Assembly (NCBI GenBank): GCA_016284875.1
Contig: JAEEPS010000001.1
Span: 1-64,000, forward strand
DNA length: 64,000 nucleotides
Direction: 5' to 3'
From: Salinivirgaceae bacterium
GTDB lineage: Bacteria > Bacteroidota > Bacteroidia > Bacteroidales > SZUA-534
In this document: positions 1 through 10,200 of the stretch, one piece after another
Layout: each line of letters starts with the position of its first letter
Position numbering within the stretch: the first letter of the stretch is position 1
Notes under the pieces: generated by a model
What the model was told of the DNA's origin: nothing
The model's input: only the letters and a program-made list of their open reading frames with translations
The model's database searches: none
Program-made: the position numbers and the translations under genes

Positions 1-1148
1 TCAGAGTTCGACAAGTCGGCCGATGCGCAAATCATATTCGGAACTTGCTCTGCCAGAACGCTCAGGCAGGCGGCGCTTGCGTTACGTGTAGCGTCGTTGT
101 CCTTCTGTTGAACTTTGCTCCAGTCGATTTTCGGTGCCTTGCCGCTGAACCACTCGGTCAGTTGGGCTGCTTTGTCGGCGTTAGCCGATGCCCAGGCCTT
201 CTCTTCAGCGTAGCGGTCGGCAACAATCTTCTTCAACTCTTCGGCGCGTTTAGCGTAGAGTTCCTTCACTTCGGGGAAGATTACGAACGGATTCTCAGGG
301 TCGCCGCCAAGGTTCTTGATGGTGTTCTTGTAAGCGTCGCCACCGAGCGGTGCGCCGTGAGTCTTGCAGTTGCGCTCATACGACGAGCCGTCTTCTTTAA
401 GGGCGCCCTTGCCCATAATGCACTTACCGATAATGAGAGCAGGTTTGCCCTTCACGGCTTTGGCCTGAGCCAGTGCCTTGCGGATTTGGTCGGCGTCGTT
501 ACCGTTGATTTCGATAACTTCCCAACCAAGTGCGCGATATTTAGCGGCTGTGTCTTCGTTCATAACAGCCTTTGTTTCAGTCGAAAGTTGGATGTCGTTC
601 GAGTCGTAGAACATTACCAGGTTGTCCAGACCAAGAACGCCGGCAATACGTGCCGAGCCTTGTGAAATCTCTTCCTGAACGCCGCCGTCAGAGATGTAGG
701 CGTAGATGGTCTCCTTCTCGAAAGTGGGGTTGCCAGTGTGAGCAGCCAGGAATTTGGCAGCAATGGCAGCACCAACAGCGTAACTGTGGCCTTGTCCGAG
801 CGGGCCCGATGTGTTCTCAACGCCACGTGCGATTTCAAACTCGGGGTGACCAGTGGTGGGTGAGCCCCATTGGCGCAACTGTGCCAGTTCGTCGAGTGTG
901 TATTTGCCAGTCAGTGCCAACTGTGCGTAGAGCATTGGTGCCATGTGACCTGGGTCAAGGAAGAAGCGGTCGCGGCCAATCCACGACGGGGTCTGCGGGT
1001 CGTACTGCAGGAATTCCGAATAAAGAACATTGATGAAATCGGCGCCGCCCATAGCACCGCCTGGGTGTCCCGATTTGGCCTTTTCGACCATCGACGCTGC
1101 CAGAATACGAATGTTATTGGCAGCCAGATTTGTTGCGTTTGTACTCAT
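1..1148 (-). CDS. tkt: Transketolase, 3'-truncated by window edge
   Basis: Transketolase transfers two-carbon ketol units between sugar phosphates in the non-oxidative pentose phosphate pathway, using thiamine diphosphate. The first 382 codons are visible. They carry the N-terminal ThDP-binding half: a start with AANNIRILAASMVEKAKSGH, then GGAMGGADF, the substrate/cofactor region around DPGHMAPMLYA, the GPLGQGHSYAVGAA motif, and a YAYISDGGVQEEISQGSA stretch in place of the usual GDGE/GCQMEG. The family is normally about 660-670 residues, so the pyrimidine-binding and C-terminal domains lie off the left edge. The start is the ATG at 1148-1146. It lies 32 bases downstream of the DUF349 gene on the same strand with no terminator between, so the two may be co-transcribed. 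Identification is firm from the motifs. Confidence 0.95.
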   Translation of the reverse strand, partial: MSTNATNLAANNIRILAASMVEKAKSGHPGGAMGGADFINVLYSEFLQYDPQTPSWIGRDRFFLDPGHMAPMLYAQLALTGKYTLDELAQLRQWGSPTTGHPEFEIARGVENTSGPLGQGHSYAVGAAIAAKFLAAHTGNPTFEKETIYAYISDGGVQEEISQGSARIAGVLGLDNLVMFYDSNDIQLSTETKAVMNEDTAAKYRALGWEVIEINGNDADQIRKALAQAKAVKGKPALIIGKCIMGKGALKEDGSSYERNCKTHGAPLGGDAYKNTIKNLGGDPENPFVIFPEVKELYAKRAEELKKIVADRYAEEKAWASANADKAAQLTEWFSGKAPKIDWSKVQQKDNDATRNASAACLSVLAEQVPNMICASADLSNS

Positions 1149-1180
1149 TTTCTTATATTTAAGTAAATTAAAAATCTATG

Positions 1181-3055
1181 TTATTCAATCTCCTCAAGCA
1201 TACGCAGTTTGTCGCGCAACTCAGCCAGATGGTCCTTCGCACGGTCAATCTTGCGGTTGATGTCTCTGATAAGATTCTCCGAATTGGCTGATTTTGAGAA
1301 GAATCCGATATTGTTCTCATACAGCGTAATCTCGTTTTCGAGTTCGCGCATCTTGTTGACAATCTTGTTGCGCTCCGAGTAGAGTTTACCGCGCGACTGC
1401 GGATTGCTCCACGACTCAATTTTGTTCTTGAAATTGGCCTTTTCGCGCTCGCTGGCATCGAGTTTCATCGAGGCGAACTGAGCGTCGATAGCCTCGCGGA
1501 AAGCCTTCTGCACGGCGTCTTTCTTGCTCAGTGGCACATGACCGATGCCTGCCCACTCCTTCTGCAACTCCATCAGGCGGTGGAGGTTCTCCTTATCGTT
1601 GTCGCCCTTCTCGAAATTCTTCACTTTTTCAATCAGTTCCTGCTTGAGATTGAGGTTGTTAACCTCGCTCTCGTCAACCGATGAGAAATGAGCGGCTTTT
1701 GCCTTGAAGAAATAGTCGCAGGCGGTGCGGAATCGGGTCCAAAGTTGCTCCGATTGCTTATGCGATGTCTGCCCAATCTCCTTCCAGCGTTTCTGGAGGT
1801 TGATAAAGGCGTCGGTGGTCGATTTCCAATCGGTGCTGTCTTTCAGCGACTCAGCCTTCTCGCAGAGTTCCATTTTCAGTTGCAGATTGCTCTTTTGCTC
1901 AGCCTTGATTCCGCGGTAGAACTCGCGTTTTTTGGCAAAGAAAAGGTCGCAGCCGTTCTTGAAACGCTGGTAAATTTTGCTGTTCTCCTTTTTGGGTGCA
2001 TAGCCGATGGTGCGCCACAACTCCTGAATTTTCAGTATCTGCTCCGATTTCTCGTCCCAATCTTTCGGCTTTTCAGGATTGCTGTTTATCAACTCCTCAA
2101 TCTGCTCGCAGAGAGCCGTTTTTTGTGCAAGATTCTGCACCTGCAAGTCTTTCTGCTTCTCAAAGAAATCCTGATGTTTCTTGTTGATGATGGTTGTTGC
2201 GGCCTTGAAACGGTCCCAGATTTCCTCTTTCTGATCGTTGGGCACGGGACCAATCTCGCGCCATTTGTCGTGCAGCGCCTGCAGCGAGCGGAACGCCTCA
2301 ACAACCGACTCCTCAAGCGTCAGAGCCTCGGCCTTCTCGCAAAGTTCGGTTTTGGCTTTCAGGTTCTCCTTCAAATCCAAATCGCGCAACTCACGGTTAA
2401 TCTTCACATAATCGTAGAACTGCTCAACCACATGGTTATACGAGTCCCAGAGTTTCTTCATATCGTTCGGGGCAGCCTGGCCGCAATCGCGCCACTGCTG
2501 CTGCAAGTCGTGAAATTCCTGGAAAGTCTTGTTGATTGATTCCTCGTTGTTGATGAGGTTCTTTATCTTCTCAATAATCTCGAGACGCTTGTTCTGATTT
2601 GCTTCGCGCTCAGCGGAAAGTTGCTGATTGTAAGAGGCTTTCTTGTCGCGGAACTGCGAGTACAACTCCTTGAAAGTGACCTCCTGATGCTCGTCGGCGA
2701 ATTTGAAATTCTCGGGAACTCCGCCCTGCTCAATGAACTTCTCGCGTGCCTCCTGATAATTGTTCCGATACTGCTTGTAGAAAGCCGACTTTATCTCCTC
2801 AACGGCATTTATGATAGTCTCAACAGGATGATTGTTAATCAGTTGGTTGAGTTTGGCAAGCAAATCCTGCAACTCATATTTCGAATAATCATCTTCGCCA
2901 ACTTGGTTTTCCTGCTCAACGCCCGACAACTCCTCGCTGTCTTCGTTCACAGACTCTGAAACCTCATTGTTCACGTTCTCAACAACGGAATCCTGTGCCT
3001 CGTTATCCATTGTTCCGTTCAAAGGTGTTTGTTCGTTTAAATTCTCCTGTTCCAT
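1181..3055 (-). CDS. DUF349 domain protein (five repeats)
   Basis: A 624-residue, highly charged, probably all-helical cytoplasmic protein. After an acidic, Asn/Glu-rich N-terminal stretch of about 75 residues it contains five DUF349-type repeats, each with the L..L...W...G pattern: LQQQWRDCGQAAPND, LHDKWREIGPVPNDQK, IQELWRTIGYAPKKE, LQKRWKEIGQTSHKQ and LQKEWAGIGHVPLSKK. Each repeat is followed by a LW.RF..A...F-like helix. The C-terminus is coiled coil. There is no signal peptide. The molecular role of DUF349 proteins is not established. The gene sits upstream of transketolase on the same strand. Family assignment is secure, function unknown. Confidence 0.88.
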   Translation of the reverse strand: MEQENLNEQTPLNGTMDNEAQDSVVENVNNEVSESVNEDSEELSGVEQENQVGEDDYSKYELQDLLAKLNQLINNHPVETIINAVEEIKSAFYKQYRNNYQEAREKFIEQGGVPENFKFADEHQEVTFKELYSQFRDKKASYNQQLSAEREANQNKRLEIIEKIKNLINNEESINKTFQEFHDLQQQWRDCGQAAPNDMKKLWDSYNHVVEQFYDYVKINRELRDLDLKENLKAKTELCEKAEALTLEESVVEAFRSLQALHDKWREIGPVPNDQKEEIWDRFKAATTIINKKHQDFFEKQKDLQVQNLAQKTALCEQIEELINSNPEKPKDWDEKSEQILKIQELWRTIGYAPKKENSKIYQRFKNGCDLFFAKKREFYRGIKAEQKSNLQLKMELCEKAESLKDSTDWKSTTDAFINLQKRWKEIGQTSHKQSEQLWTRFRTACDYFFKAKAAHFSSVDESEVNNLNLKQELIEKVKNFEKGDNDKENLHRLMELQKEWAGIGHVPLSKKDAVQKAFREAIDAQFASMKLDASEREKANFKNKIESWSNPQSRGKLYSERNKIVNKMRELENEITLYENNIGFFSKSANSENLIRDINRKIDRAKDHLAELRDKLRMLEEIE

Positions 3056-3226
3056 CTAAATAAATGTTTGTTTGACGGCCAATGCGTCATGAAAACTTCG
3101 TTTATATCATTTAAATCACGAAAATATAATTAATAGTTGAATTGCGAGCATTTGACGTTTTTTATTTTTAAACGATGATTTGGATAGGGCATAAGTGAAA
3201 TGACCACTCTCGATGACATTTCCTCA

Positions 3227-3420
3227 AATCAAACGCTAATGCCGCTGACAGCGTACGGATTAGAACTATTGTAGGCATAAAATCAGAAATCGCTCTCATG
3301 CACAATATTGCCGTTGCCGGAGTAATTGGCAGAGTAGGCGGCGCTGTTGACAGTCCAGCTGGTGAGGCGGTCGGCGGCATCGTAGGTGAAATTCTCGGTG
3401 TACGTATATGCTGAGTATGG
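3227..3420 (-). pseudogene. Rhs/YD-repeat gene fragment
   Basis: Read on the minus strand this gives a short YD-repeat segment, TENFTYDAADRLTSWTVNSA then YSANYSGNGNI, followed by an in-frame TGA after HESDF and then YAYNSSNPYAVSGIS before a second stop. It aligns along its whole length, DNA and protein, with the intact Rhs gene at about 5780-5955. The in-frame stop and lack of start show it is a remnant. It begins within a few bases of the stop codon of the 3422-3838 gene, so that boundary is probably a recombination junction. It is evidence that a second Rhs copy or orphan cassette once stood here. Confidence 0.8.
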
Positions 3421-3421
3421 A

Positions 3422-3838
3422 CTAAGCATTTTTCGTCATTGCTACATCTATCTCCTTTATTATTTCTGGAATTACTGTGTGGTCTATTATAAAATCAAAT
3501 TCAAACTTTCCTGTAAACAATGAGTTACAAAGTTTTGAATGAACTTTTATCTGTCTGTTTTCCAGTAAATCCATCTTCATAACGAATCGTTCTTCGAGTG
3601 GATTAAACGCCACAAAAGATTTCCATTCATTATTGTAAATCTTTTGAAGGCACTTCCTCATATTCAAGAAATCAAACTCCTCCGCTTCTAAAGAGGTTTG
3701 TGCCTTAAAAAACTCAAAATCAACTACCAAATCAAAAAACACCCATCTTAAATCATCATCGAACTTTAACTTGATGTTATCGAATGTGATAACATCAACC
3801 CCTTGCGTGTTTTTGAATACTATTTTCCCCATCTTCAA
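3422..3838 (-). CDS. Probable Rhs-associated immunity protein (second)
   Basis: A 138-residue acidic, soluble protein without signal peptide or membrane segment. It resembles its upstream neighbour in length and plan: an early F-rich strand, a central patch (NNEWKSFV), then alternating strands and a C-terminal FDFIIDHTVIPEIIKEID motif that matches YYEIDQSFLPELINEIN in the 3882-4298 protein. That ending resembles the WapI-type immunity proteins found next to YD-repeat toxins. The gene is AT-rich compared with the window, like the toxin tip. It lies 43 bases downstream of the first immunity-like gene and directly abuts an Rhs remnant. The likely job, neutralising a secreted Rhs toxin tip, is inferred from position and resemblance. 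Confidence 0.6.
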   Translation of the reverse strand: MKMGKIVFKNTQGVDVITFDNIKLKFDDDLRWVFFDLVVDFEFFKAQTSLEAEEFDFLNMRKCLQKIYNNEWKSFVAFNPLEERFVMKMDLLENRQIKVHSKLCNSLFTGKFEFDFIIDHTVIPEIIKEIDVAMTKNA

Positions 3839-3881
3839 TATGTTTTGAATCCATTGAAAATTTGTTTCTCTTGATTTATCA

Positions 3882-4298
3882 TCATTTTAAACAGAGTAAG
3901 TCCAATGTCTCATTAATTTCATTAATTAATTCTGGCAAAAAAGATTGGTCTATTTCATAATAAATAATCAATGATGAATGGCATATCGTGTTATCATATT
4001 TATAATGATTTAATTGTATTTTACAAATCATTTGCATATCTTCTTTACTAATACTTACTTCCAATTTTCTTTCTGTTAAAACAAGATTCGCAGAATCTCT
4101 TTTCCCATCATAGAAATCGATTAATTCATTTTTAAACTCTCTAAATGAACACCAAAAATCTTCAATTGTTAATGATGCTTCAAAATAATCGTATACGATT
4201 TTTGTGTCAAATACTAAAATGGGTACAACATCTTGTTTTACTGAAAACTCTTCAAGAAGCATAACCAATATTCTTTCTTTATTGAAAAAATGTATCAT
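3882..4298 (-). CDS. Probable cognate immunity protein of the Rhs toxin
   Basis: A 138-residue acidic cytoplasmic protein with start ATG at 4298-4296, one base after the stop codon of the Rhs gene, so translation is probably coupled. No signal peptide. The C-terminal pattern IDQSFLPELINEINETLDLL and the overall strand/helix order resemble WapI-like immunity proteins of YD-repeat toxins. Base composition is clearly more AT-rich than the flanking housekeeping genes and matches the toxin tip, as expected for a toxin/immunity cassette that moves as a unit. Immunity proteins act by binding and blocking the cognate C-terminal toxin in the producing cell. The family is inferred; the specific toxin partner is inferred from adjacency. 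Confidence 0.65.
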   Translation of the reverse strand: MIHFFNKERILVMLLEEFSVKQDVVPILVFDTKIVYDYFEASLTIEDFWCSFREFKNELIDFYDGKRDSANLVLTERKLEVSISKEDMQMICKIQLNHYKYDNTICHSSLIIYYEIDQSFLPELINEINETLDLLCLK

Positions 4299-4299
4299 A

Positions 4300-7200
4300 C
4301 TACTTTACAAACGGATAATATGTGGAAAAACATCTGTGAAATACTGTGCCATCTGATGACATACCAATCGAATACCAGCCATTTGTTGAATTAATGGAAC
4401 CTGGTGCAACATACCAATAATTTCCCTGTGTAGTAAATGAAAAATCACCATTTTGCACAATAACTTTATCAAATGAATACGGAAAATTATGAGATAAGTC
4501 TAACTTATCAGCAATAGTATTACTATATCCTTGAATTTCGGGGCGAGGGGCTGCTATACTTAATTTTTGCCCTTCAATTGATCTATTTATAACATCAGAG
4601 GATGATGTTTCAAGTGTGTAACTATTGTTATCTGGCATAGACTCCATTTTTGCTCTCAAGCCATCAGTATTCAATTTGGGCTCGTCAACTTTTAAAGGAA
4701 CAGAACAATGGGTGGGAATATTATTACCTTTAATATTGCCTGCCCAAAAAGTTTTTCCATTACTTAAAGCAACAACACCATTTACAGTTCCACCCAATAG
4801 TCCACCAATTCCAATACCTATTAGATATTGTTTAGCAGACATCATCGGGTCTCCAAAATACATTGAGTTACCAATACTTTGTATCGGAGCTGAAAAGGCA
4901 CTTCCCACCATACCGCTTGCTGCTCCAGCAAGGAATCCGCCAGCGCCTGCCGCACCTCCACCAGCTGCCAAGAACGCTGACCCTCCAGTTGCGGCACCAA
5001 CAGCTCCAGCTGCGGCACCAATTCCAAATGCCATTAAGCCATCACCTATACTATTAATTTTGCCTTGATAAGCTTTAACCCCTAAATTAATTACTCCACC
5101 AACTACAGCACCAATAATAATGTGCCAAAATTCTCCACTCGGGTCCGTATATTTCAGCGGATTATTCAAGCAATAACTGTAACGGTTGTAATTCTGCGAG
5201 TTATAAGGAGCCTGCACATACGGGTCGGGTGAGAGGAAGCGGCCGAGGCGCGGGTCGTAGATGCGGCCGTTCATATTTATTGTGCCAAAGTCATCAAGAT
5301 GCTCGTGGCCGCAGTAGCCTCGGGTTATGAGGGTTTCGGTTGAGGTTTGGTAGTTTGTCCAATTATCGCCAGCGCGGCGGCGTCCCCACGGGTCGTAGGC
5401 AAAGCGCTTGTAGAGTGTGCCGTTGCTGTTGTAAGCGGCAATAATGCTGCCTTGGTAGTCGGTTTGCAGATAGTAAGTTGCGCGAGACGAAAGCGTGCTA
5501 CCATTGTAGCTCTGCACAATAAGGGCACACAATCCCGCTGGGCCGCTAATGTAATGCAACCGCTGCTCAGTGTTGCCGTTCTTATTTACTTGGTAATCGT
5601 CAACATAAATGGTTGTGCTGTTGCCAATCTGCATCTTGCGGCGCTGGCCGTCGGCGGCGTAGGTGAAAGTGGCGGTTTTCAAGGTTGTGCTGCCGTTTTT
5701 CAGCACTAATTTGCTAACCTTTCCAATGGTGTTGTACTCGGCCTCACAAGTGCGTTCTGCGCCTGTTCCCGCAATCAGGCTGCTAATGCCGCTCACGGCG
5801 TGCGGTCGGCTTCCGCTGTAGGCGTACAGGCCAAAATCGCTCTTCATTGTTATGTTGCCGTTGCCTGAATAATCAGCCGTATAGGCTGTGCTGTTTATTG
5901 TCCAACCTGTGAGGCGGTCGGCGGCATCGTATGTGAAATTCTCAGTATATCCACCCATCGAGCGCGAGGTCAGGTTTTGGGTTGTAGTGTTCCAAGTGTA
6001 GTTATATGCTATGCGCTGACTTGTTGGTCCATAACTGATAGCAGTCGGGTAGCCGTAGCTGTTAAAGGAATAATTGGCAGTATTATTGTTTCCCTGTTTG
6101 TACGAAGTGACTTGCCCGCGTGCGTTATGCTTGGTATCGCTAATCAGTTTTGTGCCGCTTTGGCCTGTAACACTTTGTATTTCCGTAAGGAAGCCGCCGT
6201 TGTAATTATATTTTATATGTTCACCACTCGGATATGTGGTTTCAATATGGTGTCCGTAATCGTCATAGCCATAAATGAACTTATAATCCTTGCCATCAAT
6301 CTTATCGGTTTTGGTGAGCAAACGGCCATAATCATCATAAGTATATGAGGTGGTTATGCCCGACTGGCTGTCGGTTTGCGATTTCACAAGACCAATGTGT
6401 GGTTTTGCAGTATAATAAGATGTTGAAATGGTGCGCGTTTCACTGCCCATCTTTTCCGTCCGTGTGGTTTCTCGGCCAAAAGCGTCGTATGTTATATTGG
6501 TTACAACGCCACGGGCATCAGTCTGTTTGGTCAGACGGCCAAGATTGTCGTATTCGTAAGTTGTTGCTCCTGCATCGGGGTCGGTGAGTTTTGTCTGGCG
6601 GCCTTTGCTGTCGTATTCCATTGATGTGGTTGCTCCTGCCGCCGTTATGGTCAGCGGGCTGCCGCAGGGGTGGTAGGTATATTCAATGGTGCTTGCGGCA
6701 TCAGTAACTTTTTTAATTTGCCCCAAACTGTTATATGTTTTGGCTGTGGAAACTCCGTCCACAGTGGTTTTCTGTGTCATACCACTGGATAAATAATTCA
6801 CAGTCCGCCCGCGCGAGGTTATGCTGGATAAGTCGCCATAATATTCTTCATACGTGTAGCTTGTCAGTCCGTTAATGCTCGATTGGGTGTAATTAACCTT
6901 GCCATTGCTCAGATAATATGTGTTTACCGTTTCTGTTGTGCCACCGGCAGGCATCGTCACTCGTTTGATTTCGCGGCCAAGTGCGTCATAATAAATGGTT
7001 TCGGTGTCGCCCAAACGGGTTTTTGTTTGAGTGTGGTTGGTTATCTCGGAACGGGTGGCATCAGTTGCCCAACCGTAAGCAGTGGTTGTATAATCATCGT
7101 CGGGAGATGTAACTACTGCCAGTTGTCCGAAATTGTCATACCGGTATTTTGTCTGCAAACCATTATGGTCTGTTTCCGTCAATGGTCGGCCAAAATTATC

Positions 7201-10200
7201 GTAAGTGGTTGATGTAGTTAGTGTTGTGCCATTATCATATTTTACCGATGTACTTGTAATAAACCTTTTGGTGGCGTCATATGTATAATTTGTGGTTGTA
7301 TTAAGACCCGTTTCTGCAATTTTCTCAACGTTCGTGTGGTTCTTTGTGTTGTATGTATAAGTTGTTTTAACGCCTGTCCGGCTATCGGTTTCAGATAACG
7401 CGTTACCATAACTGTCGTATGTGTATGTCAGTGAATAAGAGAATGTTTTGCCGCTTTGGGTTCTCTCTGTTTTTATTGTCTTGGGTTTGCCCAGCGAAGT
7501 GTAACTTCCAAATGTGACCACATCGGTGGCATCAGAGCCGTATTTGGTTGTGGTCTTTGTCAAGTCATTGTTGCTGTTGTAAGTATATGCCGTAACAATG
7601 TTTTTCCCGCCCTTGTAATATTTTCTGTCGTTGGCTAACCGCTGTATATAACACTTTTTGCTTTTGTCTTTATCTATAAAATCATAACCGAATTCCGAGA
7701 ATTCCAAAGTGTGATTGCTACCATAGTAAATTCGTTTTTCTTCAAGATATGGCACAATATATGTCGGGTCGTAATTGAAAGTGCACTCTGTGGTCAGGTT
7801 GGTTACAGCATCTGAAGCAAGCGTAATTTCAAATCCAAGCATTCCGCGTTGTTTGTGCAGCAGCAGTCCCTCGTATGAATAACTGATGTTAGACGCCGTT
7901 ATATTTCCTGCCGTTGTTTTCTTACCTGAGACAACCCATAAGGGCAACGGGCAACTGTAAACACCTCCGCTGTGAGTTTCTGAACTTCGGGTATAGTTGC
8001 TGCTGTTCAGTTTGCCGAAACTGAGCGAATTGCACACGCCCATCCCATCGGTTACACTACTAATGAATTGTTGTGAGTTGCCGCTGTAGAATTGCAGAGT
8101 TATTTCACTGCTTTCTTTCCGCACACCATCAACAACTACTGGATGTGTGGTCGAAACAAGCAACTCCGGAAACCCATCCTCATTGTAATCAGTAACTTCA
8201 AATTGTGTGCTGCCTCCAACAAGTTGACCTGTACAATATTCAAATTTACCTATTACATAATCAATATCTGTGGCGCTCGTGATAGTTGCGGGATCAAAAC
8301 CAACCTGTCTGAACATTCCTGTGCTATACGTCTTTACACACGTGAAACTGTTTCCAATGAATTTGAACAGTTTTATGCGGTACATAGTGTTGATTACATC
8401 GTCCGCGTCATTTAAATATGTAACATCTCTTTCAATGCGAATAATATCAGCTTTCCCGTCATTGTCAAAATCGGCTATTTTATATATATTGCTATAAGCG
8501 TTTTTGTATTGTGAATCATATAAACCGTTTGCTGATTCAGCTCTTTTGCGGTATTCCCCATTATCATAATCACGCTGGAGTGGCGATGCCGATATGGCTA
8601 CTTGTTGCCGGCCTTGTGTTACCTTCCGGCTTGCATTAAGTTCCGACACCGCTGAAGATTGTAATGAGAATTGTCCTCCCGTATTCAAGTAAAGTTTCCA
8701 ACCATTACTATAAACAAGTATGTCAGTAAGACCGTCACCGTTAAAGTCTGCTGGTTCAATTCCAAGTTTAGGGTCAACATTCGATACATTTATACTAGTT
8801 TTTAAAACCATCGTATATTTACCTCTTTGTTCCTCAGGAGCGAATAATTTAATCGTGTTCCCTTGCAAACTAATCAGTTCTGTTTTGCAGTCGCCATTCA
8901 GTTCAAATGGAGAAAGAAAACTATCATCAATGCCAACTAAATCGATTCTTTTGTTACTGTTTGCAGATTGCTGTTCTCTACAAAATAATGTTAAATCAAT
9001 ATGTCCTGTACCATCAAATTTCCCTGCAAAAAAAGGATAGGCACCTACTATTTGACCAAAATTTTTAGTGTAACTATCAAGTTTTGTTAGCCCGTTTGCA
9101 CTTAATTTGTAGACGCAGAAATTTACTTTGTCAAGATTATTTTTTACAACTGATTCTATTATACATAATTCTAAACTCCCATCATTATCAATGTCGAAAA
9201 AGGTATATGGTAACGCACCTTGCTTAGTTGTACTTTTTAAATATTTGCTATCATACCCTCTCCCTCTACTTTCGTATGTGGTAAAGGAGCTTCCAGACGA
9301 ATACTGATTGTTGGCAGGCAGATTTCCTTTGTATTTTTCAACCAACTTGTTGCCCTGTTTGGTATAATATGCAAATTTCCCATTTTTGCTTCGGTCAACT
9401 CGAACAATATCTGCCTGCATATCACCGTCAACGTCGCCACAAAAGGTCTCGAATTTTGTGCTGTTCTTTATAAAATCGCATGGTTGTGTCCCGTTGTTTA
9501 TGCGCGGGTCGTTATTTATATTACAACTATTCCAGTTGATTTTTGTCGGGTTGCACGCCAGCCGCCCCATATAATACTTGTTGATGGTCGTCAGTCTGTT
9601 GTTACTGTAGGAAAAAGTGTATTTGACAACTTCAGTGTTGCTTGCATCTGTCACAGCAACAGCCGTAACATACAGACTGTTTGTGATTTTGTAACCCGAT
9701 ACATAGCTGTATTCGGCAGTTCGTGTGCCGTAAGTTATCTTCACCGTGTATTGCGGTTGTATATTGTCGCCAATGTTGCCTGTGTACTTTATAGCCGTGA
9801 GTTTTATCTGTCCGTCGGTGGTGTTGCTGTAGGTGTATTCAATATAATTTCCCCGTTTGTCGGTTATCTTTTTTATGAGCCAAGCCGTCGTTTTTGTTGT
9901 GCCGTTACTGCTGACTTTTGCAATGGCTGCTGAACCACCGTACTCCATTGTGGTGCCGTCTTTTGTCACAACAGTGAACGACACAGGCTGCGAGTTTGTA
10001 CTGCCTGTGCTTGTTATTGTCGCAAAATTGTAGTTCTCGGTCAGATATTTTGCTCCATTTGCCCCATACGTACTACTCTCCAATATGAGCCGCGCCCCGT
10101 CAAGATAAAACCGGTCGTTCCCGTTAAAGTTGACAGGCGTAACATTTCCATCGTGCCAATAGTCTTGTCCGGCCACGGTTATTGAGGATACTCCGCTGAG

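Noticed and set aside
3168..3380. 70-codon open frame on the minus strand
   Set aside because: It runs in another frame over the Rhs remnant; the YD-repeat similarity is in the neighbouring frame.
4842..5068. Pro/Ala-rich open frames antisense to the Rhs tip
   Set aside because: They arise from the reverse complement of the Gly/Ala-rich stretch in the tip.
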